A DNA stretch of 64,000 nucleotides from Clostridium sp. ZS2-4. Lineage in GTDB: Bacteria > Bacillota > Clostridia > Clostridiales > Clostridiaceae. Below are positions 27,244 through 39,364 of the stretch, one piece after another; within the stretch, counting starts at the first letter, position 1, and every line of letters starts with the position of its first letter. A program made the position numbers and the translations under genes. The notes under the pieces are model-generated. The model had not been told where the DNA came from. It did not search any database and saw only the letters and a program-made list of their open reading frames with translations. The stretch lies in the NCBI RefSeq assembly GCF_026719745.1, contig NZ_JAPPRQ010000054.1, positions 18,497-82,496 of the forward strand, in the 5' to 3' direction.

Positions 27244-28800
27244 TTATACTATTTTAGTAGTCCATTCTTCGCAATTCCAAATTTCTGTTACTACATCTTT
27301 ATAGAATTCAGGTTCATGACAAACTAAAAGAATGCTTCCCTTATATTCCTTAAGAGCTCTTTTAAGTTCTTCCTTTGCCTCTACATCTAAATGGTTAGTA
27401 GGCTCGTCTAGAATCAATATATTGGTTTCTTTATTAATTAACTTGCAAAGTCTTACTTTAGCCTGTTCTCCCCCACTTAGTACCATAACCTTGCTTTCAA
27501 TATGTTTTGTTGTAAGTCCGCATTTAGCTAAAGCTGCCCTTACTTCATATTGAGTATATGAAGGGAACTCACTCCACATCTCTTCTATACATGAATTGTA
27601 ATTATCTTTTTTTGTTTCCTGTTCAAAATATCCAATATATTGATAATCACCCAACTCAACTTTTCCACTTAATGATTTTATTTCTCCCATTAAACTTTTA
27701 AGTAAAGTTGTCTTACCAAGTCCGTTTGCACCACTTAAAGCTATTTTTTGCCCTCTTTCCATCTTTAAATTCAAAGGCTTAGACAATGGCTCATCGTATC
27801 CTATTACAAGATCAGTTGTTTCAAATATTAATTTTCCTGAAGTTCTTGCAGGTTTAAAATTAAATTCCGGTTTTGGCTTTTCTTCAGGTAATTCTATCAT
27901 TTCCATTTTATCCAATTTCTTTTGTCTTGATTTTGCTCTACCTGTAGTAGAAATTCTAGCTTTATTTCTAGCTATAAAATCTTCGAGTTTTTCCTTTTCC
28001 TGTTGCTGTCTCTTATAAGCTGCTTCTAATTGCTTTTTATTTGCCTCATGTATTCTTTTGAAATTCTCATAATCCCCTACATACCTTGTCAATTTTTTAT
28101 TTTCTACATGATAAATAAGATTTATAACACTATTTAAAAATGGAATATCATGTGAAATCAATATAAAAGCATTTTCATAATCCTGAAGATATTTTTTTAG
28201 CCACTCTATGTGCTCCTCATCTAAATAGTTGGTAGGCTCGTCCAAAAGAAGTATATCAGGCTTTTCAAGTAGCAGCTTTGCAAGAAGAATTTTTGTTCTC
28301 TGTCCACCACTTAATTCAGTAACATCTCTATCTAATCCTATATCACGAAGTCCTAGACCACCTGCTATTTCCTCAATCTTAGAATCTATTATATAAAAAT
28401 CATTATGTTCTAATAAATCCTGAATTTCTCCCATTTCTTCCAATAGCTTTTCCAGTTCTTCTGGAGATGCTTCTCCCATTTTTTCAGTTATCTTTATCAT
28501 TTCCTCTTCTAAATCAAAAAGATATTTAAAAGCTTCCCTCAATATATCTCGTATAGTTTTACCCTTTTCTAACACTGCATGTTGATCCATGTAACCAACT
28601 CGTACCTTATTTGACCAAATTATTTGTCCTTCATCAGGCATTAAATTTCCTGTAATTATATTCATGAAGGTTGATTTCCCTTCTCCATTTGCCCCAATAA
28701 ATCCAACATGTTCCCCTTTTAAAAGTCTAAAGGATACATCTTCAAATATTGCTCTGTCGCCAAAACCGTGATTCACATTTTTTACCGTTAATATACTCAT
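27244..28800 (-). CDS. ABC-F family ATPase (YkpA/YbiT-like)
   Basis: A 518-residue protein with two ABC ATPase domains and no membrane part. The first Walker A is GANGEGKST near residue 37 with LSGGQRTKI; the second is GANGLGKTT near 350 with LSGGEQAKV. A basic linker joins them (about 240-310). ABC-F proteins bind the ribosomal E site and act in translation or antibiotic protection. The linker length is ordinary, which fits a housekeeping translation factor rather than a resistance determinant. AGGAG precedes the ATG. Confidence 0.9.
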   Translation of the reverse strand: MSILTVKNVNHGFGDRAIFEDVSFRLLKGEHVGFIGANGEGKSTFMNIITGNLMPDEGQIIWSNKVRVGYMDQHAVLEKGKTIRDILREAFKYLFDLEEEMIKITEKMGEASPEELEKLLEEMGEIQDLLEHNDFYIIDSKIEEIAGGLGLRDIGLDRDVTELSGGQRTKILLAKLLLEKPDILLLDEPTNYLDEEHIEWLKKYLQDYENAFILISHDIPFLNSVINLIYHVENKKLTRYVGDYENFKRIHEANKKQLEAAYKRQQQEKEKLEDFIARNKARISTTGRAKSRQKKLDKMEMIELPEEKPKPEFNFKPARTSGKLIFETTDLVIGYDEPLSKPLNLKMERGQKIALSGANGLGKTTLLKSLMGEIKSLSGKVELGDYQYIGYFEQETKKDNYNSCIEEMWSEFPSYTQYEVRAALAKCGLTTKHIESKVMVLSGGEQAKVRLCKLINKETNILILDEPTNHLDVEAKEELKRALKEYKGSILLVCHEPEFYKDVVTEIWNCEEWTTKIV

Positions 28801-28933
28801 ATAACTTCTCCTTCTAAACTATTTAAAATACGTAATATATACCCATATATCCTATATAGTTTAAATTAAAAAAATGCCCTTTGTCAATTAAATAATGCTG
28901 CTAAATAAATCAAACTCTAGATATTCTAAAAAT

Positions 28934-28982
28934 AAAAGAACAGCAGAATTTTTTTTTCAAAAACACTTCTACTGTTCTTTTA
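28934..28982 (-). terminator. Terminator of gdhA
   Basis: Arms AAAAGAACAGCAGAA and TTCTACTGTTCTTTT with a few mismatches, just after the gdhA stop, followed by T-rich sequence on the minus strand. Confidence 0.75.
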
Positions 28983-28994
28983 TTTTCTATGGAA

Positions 28995-30753
<1,759 letters not shown>

Positions 30754-33207
30754 CTATCTTTCAATATCTATTCCAACTAGCTCCTGTATTTTTCTAGCTA
30801 ACTCATCACTTATTTTTTCTACATCAGCAGAGTTTTTAGCTTCAGCATAAACTCTACATACAGGCTCTTCTGCATCTGGAAGGATAAGTGCCCAAGCATC
30901 TGCATAATTTAACTTTACGCCCTCGATAAGTTCTACTGAATCTGAAGAATTTTCCTCTATTAAATTTCTCATTACCTTACCTTTCATATTCCACGGACAT
31001 AGAACCTCTTGCTTTTTTTTATAATATTTAGGAAATCTTGATATTATTTCAGAAAGAGCTATATTGCAATTTGCCATTAGGTTTAAAGTAAGCATCACTA
31101 TTTCTACAGCATCAAGTGTAATTAAATAAGAATTAATTATAACTCTTCTGCTCAAAGTTTTTTCATTATTTATATATTCTTCTAAGATACTCTTTTGAGA
31201 AGTTTTAGTTCTTATGAATTTAACTCCACACATATGAGCTATTCCTTCCATAGAGTCTGAAGATGTTACTGGCACCACTAATGTCTTAAGTTTAGTTGAT
31301 TTTAACATAATGAATGCTTTAAGAACATCATATGCATCATCCTTAATTATCTTTCCTTTTTCATCAACTAAAACTGCAAAATTACCTTCGTCAGAAATAT
31401 AAACCCCTAGATTTGCACCACTCATTAAGACCTCTTTACTAAGTCCTATTAAATCCTTTGAGTCATTGTGCAACTTAACATTTACCTTAAGTTCTGATAA
31501 AATATTCTGCATTACTGACTTTATTAAAGTGTTCCTTGAACTAAGTACAACTTTATATCTTTGAAAGCTTATATTATGAACCTGTAATTTATTTACCAGG
31601 TCTCTAACATAATATTCAACGGTATCTGATAGCTGAATAATCTTTTTAAATTCATCATTTTTAACTCTTCTAAAATCTTCTCTAATAAAGCTATTCTCTA
31701 TATTTCGTTCAACAGCTTTATCAATGTCAATTCCATAACTATCCATGAATAAAATATTCACTCTTTGAGTATCATCTTTATCAACTACAACATGAATTGC
31801 ACCACTTACTCCAAAAAGCATTATAGCCTGCCTTACCATAGCCGTAGTCATCGTTTTCAAATCATAAACCTGAATCCCCATAGAAAGAAGTCCTGTAGCT
31901 AGTGAATATTTAAACATCTGAGCAGCACCATCATCACTACAGCTTATTACAACCTTAGCCCCTGATTTTAAAATTGATCCATATGAAGAACCTAATTTAG
32001 ATACAAACTCTGGAGTAATATCTACATTTATTCCACCACTAATACCTTTTTTTCCAAATAAGGCTTTGGAAAATTTTCCTCCCCAGATTACATTGGAATT
32101 TACTACTGAACTGGCTCCAATCAATTTATTTGGCCATATCTTAACTCCTGGTTTTATTATTGCTTTAGTTTCTATTAATGTATCATCCCCAATTGTTGCT
32201 TCTTCAAAGATTGCACTCTTTGACTCCAATTGTACATTTTTACATAAAACTGCTCCTCTAACTTGGCTATTATCCCCAATATAACAGTTATCAAAAGCTA
32301 TACTTCTCTTTATTGTTGCCCCTGAAGAAACTATATTATTTTTTCCCAAAATGGTATATGGTCCTATTTCAGCATCAGCATATATTTTTGTATTGTTCCC
32401 TATGTAGGAAGGTGATATTATATTTGCTTTAGTACTTATTTCACAATTTTCACCAATCCAAATCCCATCTCTATATCTTTCACCTTTTATTTTTACATTT
32501 ACAAGTCTCTTTAAAATGTCAAAATGACATTTTATATATTGTTGTATATTACCAATGTCACACCAATATCCCTGAGCTATATATCCATATACAGGTTCAT
32601 TATTATTTAGTAAAATAGGAAATAAGTCATTGCTAAAATCAAATTTCTGATTCTGCTGATAATAATTAAAAATTTCCGGTTCCAATATATATATACCTGT
32701 ATTTACTTTATCACTAAAAACCTCACTCCAACTTGGTTTTTCAAGAAATCCTGTAACTTTTCCTTCTTTATCAGTTACAACAACTCCATATTCTAATGGT
32801 ATAGGTACTTCTTTTAATACCAATGTACCTATGGCATTTTTCTTTTTATGATAAGAGATTGCCTTGGATATATCTATATCCGTTAATGCATCTCCACTTA
32901 AAACAATAAATGTATCATCTAAAAATTTTTCTGCATTCTTAACACTACCTGCAGTTCCCAATGGATATTCTTCCATAAAATAATTTAAATTAACCCCAAA
33001 CCTTTTTCCATTTTCAAAATAACTTACAATCTCATCAGATAAATATTGAAGAGTTATTGCTATATCAGTTATTCCATTTTTCTTAAGCAGTTCTATTGCA
33101 TATTCCATAACTGGTTTATCCAATATGGGTATCATGGGTTTCGGAATATTACAAGTTAAAGGTCTTAGCCTTGACCCTTCTCCCCCTGCCATAATTACTG
33201 CTTTCAT
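30754..33207 (-). CDS. NDP-sugar pyrophosphorylase fused to a degenerate phosphohexomutase
   Basis: An 817-residue fusion. Residues 1-235 form a nucleotidyltransferase (GGEGSRLRPLT near 8-18), which builds NDP-sugars such as GDP-mannose. Residues about 245-370 are left-handed beta-helix hexapeptide repeats. From about 380 a phosphoglucomutase/phosphomannomutase-like region follows, but the usual TASHNP serine loop is missing; the equivalent stretch reads SGAIHVVVDKDD. The mutase half is therefore probably non-catalytic or regulatory. Ribosome site GGAGGGAG is strong. It follows a GT4 glycosyltransferase by 90 bases, so both likely make one glycan. Similar fusions occur in many clostridia and cyanobacteria. 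Confidence 0.85.
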   Translation of the reverse strand: MKAVIMAGGEGSRLRPLTCNIPKPMIPILDKPVMEYAIELLKKNGITDIAITLQYLSDEIVSYFENGKRFGVNLNYFMEEYPLGTAGSVKNAEKFLDDTFIVLSGDALTDIDISKAISYHKKKNAIGTLVLKEVPIPLEYGVVVTDKEGKVTGFLEKPSWSEVFSDKVNTGIYILEPEIFNYYQQNQKFDFSNDLFPILLNNNEPVYGYIAQGYWCDIGNIQQYIKCHFDILKRLVNVKIKGERYRDGIWIGENCEISTKANIISPSYIGNNTKIYADAEIGPYTILGKNNIVSSGATIKRSIAFDNCYIGDNSQVRGAVLCKNVQLESKSAIFEEATIGDDTLIETKAIIKPGVKIWPNKLIGASSVVNSNVIWGGKFSKALFGKKGISGGINVDITPEFVSKLGSSYGSILKSGAKVVISCSDDGAAQMFKYSLATGLLSMGIQVYDLKTMTTAMVRQAIMLFGVSGAIHVVVDKDDTQRVNILFMDSYGIDIDKAVERNIENSFIREDFRRVKNDEFKKIIQLSDTVEYYVRDLVNKLQVHNISFQRYKVVLSSRNTLIKSVMQNILSELKVNVKLHNDSKDLIGLSKEVLMSGANLGVYISDEGNFAVLVDEKGKIIKDDAYDVLKAFIMLKSTKLKTLVVPVTSSDSMEGIAHMCGVKFIRTKTSQKSILEEYINNEKTLSRRVIINSYLITLDAVEIVMLTLNLMANCNIALSEIISRFPKYYKKKQEVLCPWNMKGKVMRNLIEENSSDSVELIEGVKLNYADAWALILPDAEEPVCRVYAEAKNSADVEKISDELARKIQELVGIDIER

Positions 33208-33297
33208 AAACTCCCTCCTATATGCAGCACCTTATTTTTTCTGTATATTTCCCTTCTCTTTACTTCCTTTTTATTCTTTTAACTTTTTATCTTATTC

Positions 33298-34503
33298 TTA
33301 CTTATTTACTTTGAACTCCCATTTAGTCCCTTTAGCTTCTTCTTTAACCTGTTCATACATCTTTACAGTTAATGATGCAACACTGTCCCAAGAATATTTT
33401 TCATAAACACATTTATATGCATTTTCTTTTAATGTCTCTGCCAATTTCTCATTGCTTAAAATTTCCAGTATATTGTCCTTTAAACTTTCAGCTAAACCTG
33501 GTATAGACTTCATTCCATTAACCTTATGTTCTACAATTTCAGAAAATCCTCCTACGTCAGAAACTACTATTGGACATCCTGCAGCCATTCCTTCTAAAGC
33601 AACAATTCCAAAAGGTTCATATAAAGATGGGAAAATTGCTGCATCTGATACTCTATATAGTTTATTTTTACTTTCATCTTCCATGTACCCAGTAAATAAA
33701 ACTTTTTCCTTTAATCCCATGTCGAGTACCCTATCCTTTAATTCTTCTGTCATTGGTCCAGTGCCTGCAATCACAAATTTTACCTTATCATATTTTTCAA
33801 CTATTTTAGAAACAGCATCTATTAAAATATGTACTCCTTTCTCAAAAACATGTCTCCCTACATAAAAGACTATTTTTTCATCATCTTTAGCATATTTTCT
33901 TCTAAAATCTTTACTATTAAATTCTAATTGAAAATCCTTTGGTTCTACGCCATTAGGAATAGTCCATATTTTTGCTAAAGGTGTAGAAAATACATCTTTT
34001 ATTTGATTTCTCATATAATTACTGCAAGCCACAACCTTCCATGACTCATATGTGAGCATCCATTCTACTGAAGATATGTATCTCTGCATGTCAGTCTTTA
34101 TTCCATTATTTCTTCCATACTCTGTAGCATGCATTGTACATACCATTGGAATTTTAAAAGCCCATTTTAATGTTTTTGCTGCATATGCTGTAAGCCAATC
34201 ATGTGCATGAATAATATCTATCATTCCTATATCTTTTATCAATCGTATACATTCCTCAATCATTGCAAAATTCAACTGCATAGTCCATTTTGTAAAATCT
34301 TGTGTTTCAATTTTATAAGGTGCTACTCTATGAATTAAAACCCCATTATCATTTTCTTTAATAGGGGCTGTCCCATCTTCACAAGTAACCACATGAACTT
34401 CATGTCCCATCCTTGCTAAACTATGAGATAAATAATAAACATGATTTGATAGTCCTCCTACGTTTTTAGGTGGATATTCCCATGACAACATCAATATTTT
34501 CAT
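33298..34503 (-). CDS. GT4-family glycosyltransferase
   Basis: A 401-residue GT-B fold retaining glycosyltransferase. The N-terminal ILMLSWEYPPKNVGG is shared with glycogen-synthase-like and mannosyltransferase enzymes. The C-terminal half has PSLYEPFGIVALEGMAAGCP, where the EPFGIVALE part carries the EX7E catalytic pattern. It has no membrane segment, so it acts on a cytoplasmic acceptor or at the inner membrane face. Next to a sugar-nucleotide fusion protein and downstream of the CDP-alcohol phosphatidyltransferase cluster, it could add sugar to a lipid or polymer. The donor sugar is unknown. GGAG precedes the ATG. Confidence 0.87.
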   Translation of the reverse strand: MKILMLSWEYPPKNVGGLSNHVYYLSHSLARMGHEVHVVTCEDGTAPIKENDNGVLIHRVAPYKIETQDFTKWTMQLNFAMIEECIRLIKDIGMIDIIHAHDWLTAYAAKTLKWAFKIPMVCTMHATEYGRNNGIKTDMQRYISSVEWMLTYESWKVVACSNYMRNQIKDVFSTPLAKIWTIPNGVEPKDFQLEFNSKDFRRKYAKDDEKIVFYVGRHVFEKGVHILIDAVSKIVEKYDKVKFVIAGTGPMTEELKDRVLDMGLKEKVLFTGYMEDESKNKLYRVSDAAIFPSLYEPFGIVALEGMAAGCPIVVSDVGGFSEIVEHKVNGMKSIPGLAESLKDNILEILSNEKLAETLKENAYKCVYEKYSWDSVASLTVKMYEQVKEEAKGTKWEFKVNK

Positions 34504-34677
34504 ATCTTACACTCCTTTGATTTATAGTTAATATAAAATTAGTTTCTACCATTTTTTTCTATAATATATATTATAATGTATAAACATATATTTTCAACCA
34601 TTATTTGTAAATAAATTTGAGATTTTAAAATAAAAACAACCAATCAAATTCTGTAGTTAAATTGGGTTGATTTCTAA

Positions 34678-35274
34678 TTATACATCTGCCTTTGAAAATA
34701 ATCTTCTAGCCTCAATAATTCTCTGTAAAGCTGTAACAGCAACTAACAAAGCAAAAAATAAAGTAATCCCTGATAAATATTTTGAAAATAAAATCATAAA
34801 AGTAAACATAATAAATCCCTCTGTTCTCTCAACAAGTCCTGCTTGGTAATAAAAAGATTTTATACCTTTATTTTCACTTAATGCACCTACTGTTAAAAAT
34901 ACTGTCATAGAAAAAATAATTGATGCTATTAAGATTAACAGCTCAAGTCTTACATTAGAAAAAATTAATGCAAGAGATAAAATAATTCCTATTTCAACCA
35001 ATCTGTCAAAAACTATATCCAACAAAGTTCCCCAAGCAGTACTTTGTTTTCTATACCTTGCAACAGCACCATCAACTGCATCTAAAAGTCCTGAAACCCA
35101 CAAGCATATACATGCCATTATAGGATAACCCAAGTAAACTAATACACTTGTAATTAGCCCAATTAAAAGGGCTAAAATTGTTATTCCATTGGGTGTGAAT
35201 CCAATATTTACAAATACTTTTGCTATTACATTAATAAATGGGTTTACATATTTTCTCGCATGTGTATCTAACAT
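34678..35274 (-). CDS. CDP-alcohol phosphatidyltransferase family protein (YnjF-like)
   Basis: A 198-residue polytopic membrane enzyme. The active-site motif DGAVARYRKQ...GTLLD...D near residues 65-90 fits the family pattern D-G-x2-A-R-x8-G-x3-D-x3-D. Such enzymes transfer a phosphatidyl or similar group from a CDP-linked donor to an alcohol. Five to six helices are evident. I chose the ATG at 35274, with GGAAG 7 bases upstream, over the frame start at 35313. It lies 20 bases after the ABC ATPase gene, as ynjF lies near ynjD in E. coli. The acceptor alcohol is unknown. Confidence 0.87.
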   Translation of the reverse strand: MLDTHARKYVNPFINVIAKVFVNIGFTPNGITILALLIGLITSVLVYLGYPIMACICLWVSGLLDAVDGAVARYRKQSTAWGTLLDIVFDRLVEIGIILSLALIFSNVRLELLILIASIIFSMTVFLTVGALSENKGIKSFYYQAGLVERTEGFIMFTFMILFSKYLSGITLFFALLVAVTALQRIIEARRLFSKADV

Positions 35275-35294
35275 TTTTAATCTTCCTTTCAAAA

Positions 35295-36359
35295 TCAATT
35301 TGGAATCCAACATATTTTCTTTGGTTCATAGTTTACTGATATTTCTTCCCCTAATATAAACTTCTCTCCCACACTCTCTTTTTGTATAGCCTTAAATGTT
35401 TTTGAATCACTCTTGAATTTTATATTTAAAAATCCTTGTTGAAATGAGCATTCTTCAATGGTTCCAAATAATTTATTTGTATTTCCTTCTAATACTTCTT
35501 CATTAATATTATGATTAATTTTCCTAACTTCTAAGCTTTCAGGAGGTAAAAATATATATCCTTCTCCTAATTCTTTTTTTAAGTTTGTTAAAGAAAGTTC
35601 TAAATTATCACTTATAAAAACACCTTCGTTTATTGTTCCATAGTAAATATTTTCTCCACCCAGAAATCTTGCTATATATACATTACTAGGATATTTATAT
35701 AGTTCATCAGGCTTTCCCACTTGTAGAATCATTCCATCTTTCATAATTGCCATTCTATCTGCTAAACTGAAAGCCTCGTTACGATCATGAGTTACAAAAA
35801 TAATTGTAATTTTATATTTTTTATGTATATAACTTATTAACCGTTTCATTTCTTCTCTTAAACCTGGATCTAAAGCACTAAAAGGTTCATCCATCAAAAG
35901 AATCTTAGGTTTGCATACAATAGCTCTAGCAAGTGATACTCTTTGCTGCTGCCCTCCGCTTAATTCTATTGGATATCTCTCACCAAAACCTTCAAGGTCA
36001 ACACTTTTCAAAACTTCTCTAGCTCTCTTAACTCTCTCTTTTTTAGGTATTTTCTTCATTTTAAGTCCAAACATAACATTTTCTTCTACGGTCATATGGG
36101 GAAATAATAATGGCTGTTGAAACACCATTCCCAACTCTCTTTTTTCTGCCTCAACTCTAGTAATGTTTTTATCTTTCAGATAAATTTCACCTTTATCTAC
36201 ATTAGTTAATCCAGCTATTATCTTTAACAAAGTAGTTTTACCACATCCTGAAGCACCTAGTAGGGCAAAAAATTCTCCTTCTTTAATTTCTAAGCTATTA
36301 ACTTTTAACTTATAGCTTTTATAGCTTTTTTCAATTTTTTTTAATTCTAAGTAAGCCAT
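35295..36359 (-). CDS. ABC importer ATPase (YnjD/PotA-like)
   Basis: A 354-residue ABC ATPase with Walker A GASGCGKTT near 34-42, signature LSGGQQQRVSLA near 132, and Walker B ILLMDEPFSALD near 152. The C-terminal 110 residues resemble a TOBE regulatory region. It powers the importer made of the two permeases and the binding lipoprotein encoded just upstream. AGGTGAT precedes the ATG. The substrate cannot be inferred from the ATPase; related ATPases serve polyamine, iron, sulfate or thiamine importers. Confidence 0.88.
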   Translation of the reverse strand: MAYLELKKIEKSYKSYKLKVNSLEIKEGEFFALLGASGCGKTTLLKIIAGLTNVDKGEIYLKDKNITRVEAEKRELGMVFQQPLLFPHMTVEENVMFGLKMKKIPKKERVKRAREVLKSVDLEGFGERYPIELSGGQQQRVSLARAIVCKPKILLMDEPFSALDPGLREEMKRLISYIHKKYKITIIFVTHDRNEAFSLADRMAIMKDGMILQVGKPDELYKYPSNVYIARFLGGENIYYGTINEGVFISDNLELSLTNLKKELGEGYIFLPPESLEVRKINHNINEEVLEGNTNKLFGTIEECSFQQGFLNIKFKSDSKTFKAIQKESVGEKFILGEEISVNYEPKKICWIPN

Positions 36360-36379
36360 ATTAAATCACCTATTCTTTT

Positions 36380-37186
36380 TTAATTAATTCTTTTATTTCC
36401 ATAATATTTTTTCAAAATATTATCCATAAACCATAACAATATAAAAGCTAAAACAGCAAAAATTATACAGTAGACTGCCCCAATACTTTGATCTCCACCA
36501 TTAATAAAAGGTACCATAAGCATAGGCAATGTCATAATTTGTCCGCCACCAATAAGTACAGTAATTATATATTGACTTAGTGAAATTAACACAGTTAAGC
36601 TTGAACCTGCTGCTATTCCTGGTAAAAGATAAGGAAAAACTACATAAAAGAAACGATTTATATATCCTGCACCTAACATTTTTGCTTGTTCTTCTAAATT
36701 AAAACCTAAATTCTTAAAACTAATACTTAATGCTTTAATCATATAAGGTAAAGTAGAAATAGTGTGGGTTAAAACAACGCCTTCCATAGTATCGACTAAA
36801 TCTAAGTGAATAAACATTTTGTGCATTCCTATTGCTGCAACAATAGGTGGAATTATAACAGGAGTTAATAATATTCCCTCTGTTATTTTTTTCCCTTTAA
36901 ACTCGTATCTGCCTAAGGCATTCGCTGCTGGAATCCCAATGATAATATTTATTATTGTTACAATAAAGGTAATATTTAAACTTGTTAAAACTGCTTTTCC
37001 TGTACGAGATGAAACTGAAAAAACATATTTCCATGCACGCATGGCAAAAATATTAGGAAAAATCTCTGGCCATTTCCATCCACCAGAAAAACTCCACAAA
37101 ATCAGAGGAATAATAGGCACAATAATAAAAAAAACTAATAAAATCAATAATATGAAAACTATATTTTCAACTGCTTTACTATTCAT
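36380..37186 (-). CDS. ABC importer permease, second subunit (YnjC C-half-like)
   Basis: A 268-residue permease with about six helices and the EAA-type cytoplasmic loop EEQAKMLGAGYINRFFYVVFP near residue 178. The frame is open to 37243, but GGAGGT lies 10 bases before the ATG at 37186, overlapping the end of the first permease gene by 8 bases. E. coli YnjC fuses two permease halves in one chain, while here the halves are separate genes. Confidence 0.85.
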   Translation of the reverse strand: MNSKAVENIVFILLILLVFFIIVPIIPLILWSFSGGWKWPEIFPNIFAMRAWKYVFSVSSRTGKAVLTSLNITFIVTIINIIIGIPAANALGRYEFKGKKITEGILLTPVIIPPIVAAIGMHKMFIHLDLVDTMEGVVLTHTISTLPYMIKALSISFKNLGFNLEEQAKMLGAGYINRFFYVVFPYLLPGIAAGSSLTVLISLSQYIITVLIGGGQIMTLPMLMVPFINGGDQSIGAVYCIIFAVLAFILLWFMDNILKKYYGNKRIN

Positions 37187-38072
37187 GTTTATTCTTACCT
37201 CCATATGCTGTCCATTTTTTGCTAAAGAAATATGTAAAAACAACTAAACTTAAAGTAATAAAAATAAAAATTGCATTAATTGCTAAAGCTATTGGTCTTT
37301 CTCTTAACTCTCCCTTAGTATAAATTTCACAAGATAGAACAGCTAAAGTTTTAGGATAAGTAACTCCTAATAAAAAAGGAACTTCAAAATCTGAAAAAGT
37401 ATATGCAAAAATAATAAAGCTTGAAATTTTCCAAGCTGGAAGTAACATTGGAAAAACTATTTCTAAAAAAGCTTTTCTTTTATTTGCCCCAAATACTTTT
37501 GCTACCTCAATCCATGAAGATTTTACTTGTAATAAAACAGGATATAACATTAAAATAATAAAAGGAGTAGCTTTCCAAACGTAAGTAGTAATAATTCCCC
37601 ATCCACTAGAATCATTTATGATAATTGGAAAATCATTTATTTCTGTTATAAAACCTAAATTTAATAAAATTCTAGATATCCAACCACTTTGCATAAACAT
37701 AATAACCATTAAATAAGCGGAAACCAAATAAGGAATCAGCATTGGTAAGATAAAGAAACGCTGCAAGATTAAAGTGAATTTGTGATTTCCATTACTGCTT
37801 ATGATGAACAAGCAAAATATCACAAATAATCCTAAAATAGATGATATAATTGTTGATATCGTAGAAATCTTTAACGTTAATAAAAAAGATTTCCAGAAGT
37901 CATAACTATATAATATTTCTTTATAAAATTTAAAAGTAAAATGGTTTTTCCCTATTACAGGGAAAAAACCAAAGCTTTGAAGTAATCCACAGCAGATTCC
38001 TCCAAAAAAGAATATAACTATAATACTAAGCGCGGGTAATACTAAGAAATACGGTTTATTTTTTTGCCACAT
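37179..38072 (-). CDS. ABC importer permease, first subunit (YnjC N-half-like)
   Basis: A 297-residue permease with about six helices and an EAA-like loop EVAKVFGANKRKAFLEIVFP near residue 190. It overlaps the binding-protein gene by 17 bases and the second permease by 8 bases, so the three are translated together. Together with the ATPase it forms a heteromeric importer in the cytoplasmic membrane. Confidence 0.85.
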   Translation of the reverse strand: MWQKNKPYFLVLPALSIIVIFFFGGICCGLLQSFGFFPVIGKNHFTFKFYKEILYSYDFWKSFLLTLKISTISTIISSILGLFVIFCLFIISSNGNHKFTLILQRFFILPMLIPYLVSAYLMVIMFMQSGWISRILLNLGFITEINDFPIIINDSSGWGIITTYVWKATPFIILMLYPVLLQVKSSWIEVAKVFGANKRKAFLEIVFPMLLPAWKISSFIIFAYTFSDFEVPFLLGVTYPKTLAVLSCEIYTKGELRERPIALAINAIFIFITLSLVVFTYFFSKKWTAYGGKNKHE

Positions 38073-39315
38073 TTTCTATCCAACCTTTTTCTAATAAATC
38101 TACATATTTTGAAGGTATTTCTGACAATCTAGCACTTTCTAATTCCTCTTGTGACAATACTTGTGCTCCACCTTCCATAGAAGTTAATTTAACTTTATCT
38201 TCTTTTGAAAGTTTTTTGTAATCTAGAATTGTTCCATCTCCCCAATTTTTAGAATCAAACTTAGCAAGTTGCGCTTCTGGAGATAGAAGAAAATTAATAG
38301 TAACCATTGCTGCTGCTTTATGTTTTGCATTAAAAGGTATTGATAAATAATGAGTATTAGATAATGTACCTTCATTTAATACAAATGTTCTAACAGACTT
38401 AGGGAACTCTCCTGTTTTAAATTTATTGGCTGCATGTACAGGATTATAAGACATAGTCATCCAAATTTCATTTCCTGCAAAAAGTTGATCTAACTTTGCT
38501 GAACTTTCAGGATAGGTTTTCCCTTCTATCCAAAGATAAGATTTGATTTCATTTAAATAATTCCATGTAAGCTTAGATGTATTTTTAAAATCTTCATCTT
38601 CCATTGGATCTAAATATTGTTTATATCCTCCTGTGGTTTCATATAAAACATGTCTTATAAATGCACTTCCTGTAAAATCTGGTGGGGCTGGGTATGTGAA
38701 TTTCCCTGGGTTTTCTTTTACCCATTTTTTTAATTCTTTCATAGATTTAGGAGGAGTTTTAATTTTATCTGAATCATATATAAAAACAAATTGAGCCTTT
38801 CCAAAAGGTGCTTCTAAACCTCTTGTATCTTCTCCAAAATCAAATTTAATATCATAAGCTTCCTTATTTACATACTTATTATAGTTTGGCATTTTATCCA
38901 CAAAAGGTCCCCACAGCAAATCATTATCTTTAGCTATTTTAAAGTTATCTCCATTAAGCCAAAAAATGTCCATGCTTCCTTCTTGTTTAGCAGATTGTTT
39001 CTCAGTTAAAAGCTTATTAAGCATATCCCTTGCATCTTCAATAGGTACACGATTTAAACTAATTCCAAATTCTTCTTTAAGCTTAGGTACAGCCCATTCG
39101 TCAATATACTTATTTACAGAACTATTTCCACCCCACATATAGATATTAACTTGTTCTTCTTTACTTTTAGATACTATGTCTGTCCAGTTACTGTTCATTA
39201 AATTAATAGCTGATTCATTATTTTTTAATTCTTGTTTATTTTTCGCCTTTCCACAGGATGTGAAGACTATAACAGTAACAAATATAAGTACATAATATAA
39301 AAATTTATTTTTCAC
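38056..39315 (-). CDS. YnjB-type extracellular solute-binding lipoprotein
   Basis: A 419-residue lipoprotein. The signal peptide ends at Cys21 (VFTSC). The mature N-terminal part has VNIYMWGGNSSVNKYIDEW near 56-74 and later DIFWLNGDNFKIAKDND, which resemble E. coli YnjB closely as I recall it. The start is GTG with AGGAGGTG upstream. It supplies substrate to the permeases and ATPase encoded next. The fold is of the iron/polyamine/thiamine type II group; the ligand is unknown. Confidence 0.87.
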   Translation of the reverse strand: MKNKFLYYVLIFVTVIVFTSCGKAKNKQELKNNESAINLMNSNWTDIVSKSKEEQVNIYMWGGNSSVNKYIDEWAVPKLKEEFGISLNRVPIEDARDMLNKLLTEKQSAKQEGSMDIFWLNGDNFKIAKDNDLLWGPFVDKMPNYNKYVNKEAYDIKFDFGEDTRGLEAPFGKAQFVFIYDSDKIKTPPKSMKELKKWVKENPGKFTYPAPPDFTGSAFIRHVLYETTGGYKQYLDPMEDEDFKNTSKLTWNYLNEIKSYLWIEGKTYPESSAKLDQLFAGNEIWMTMSYNPVHAANKFKTGEFPKSVRTFVLNEGTLSNTHYLSIPFNAKHKAAAMVTINFLLSPEAQLAKFDSKNWGDGTILDYKKLSKEDKVKLTSMEGGAQVLSQEELESARLSEIPSKYVDLLEKGWIENVAKK

Positions 39316-39364
39316 GGCGTCACCTCCTTTAATGTTAAAAATTCAAATATAATTATTAAAGTCA

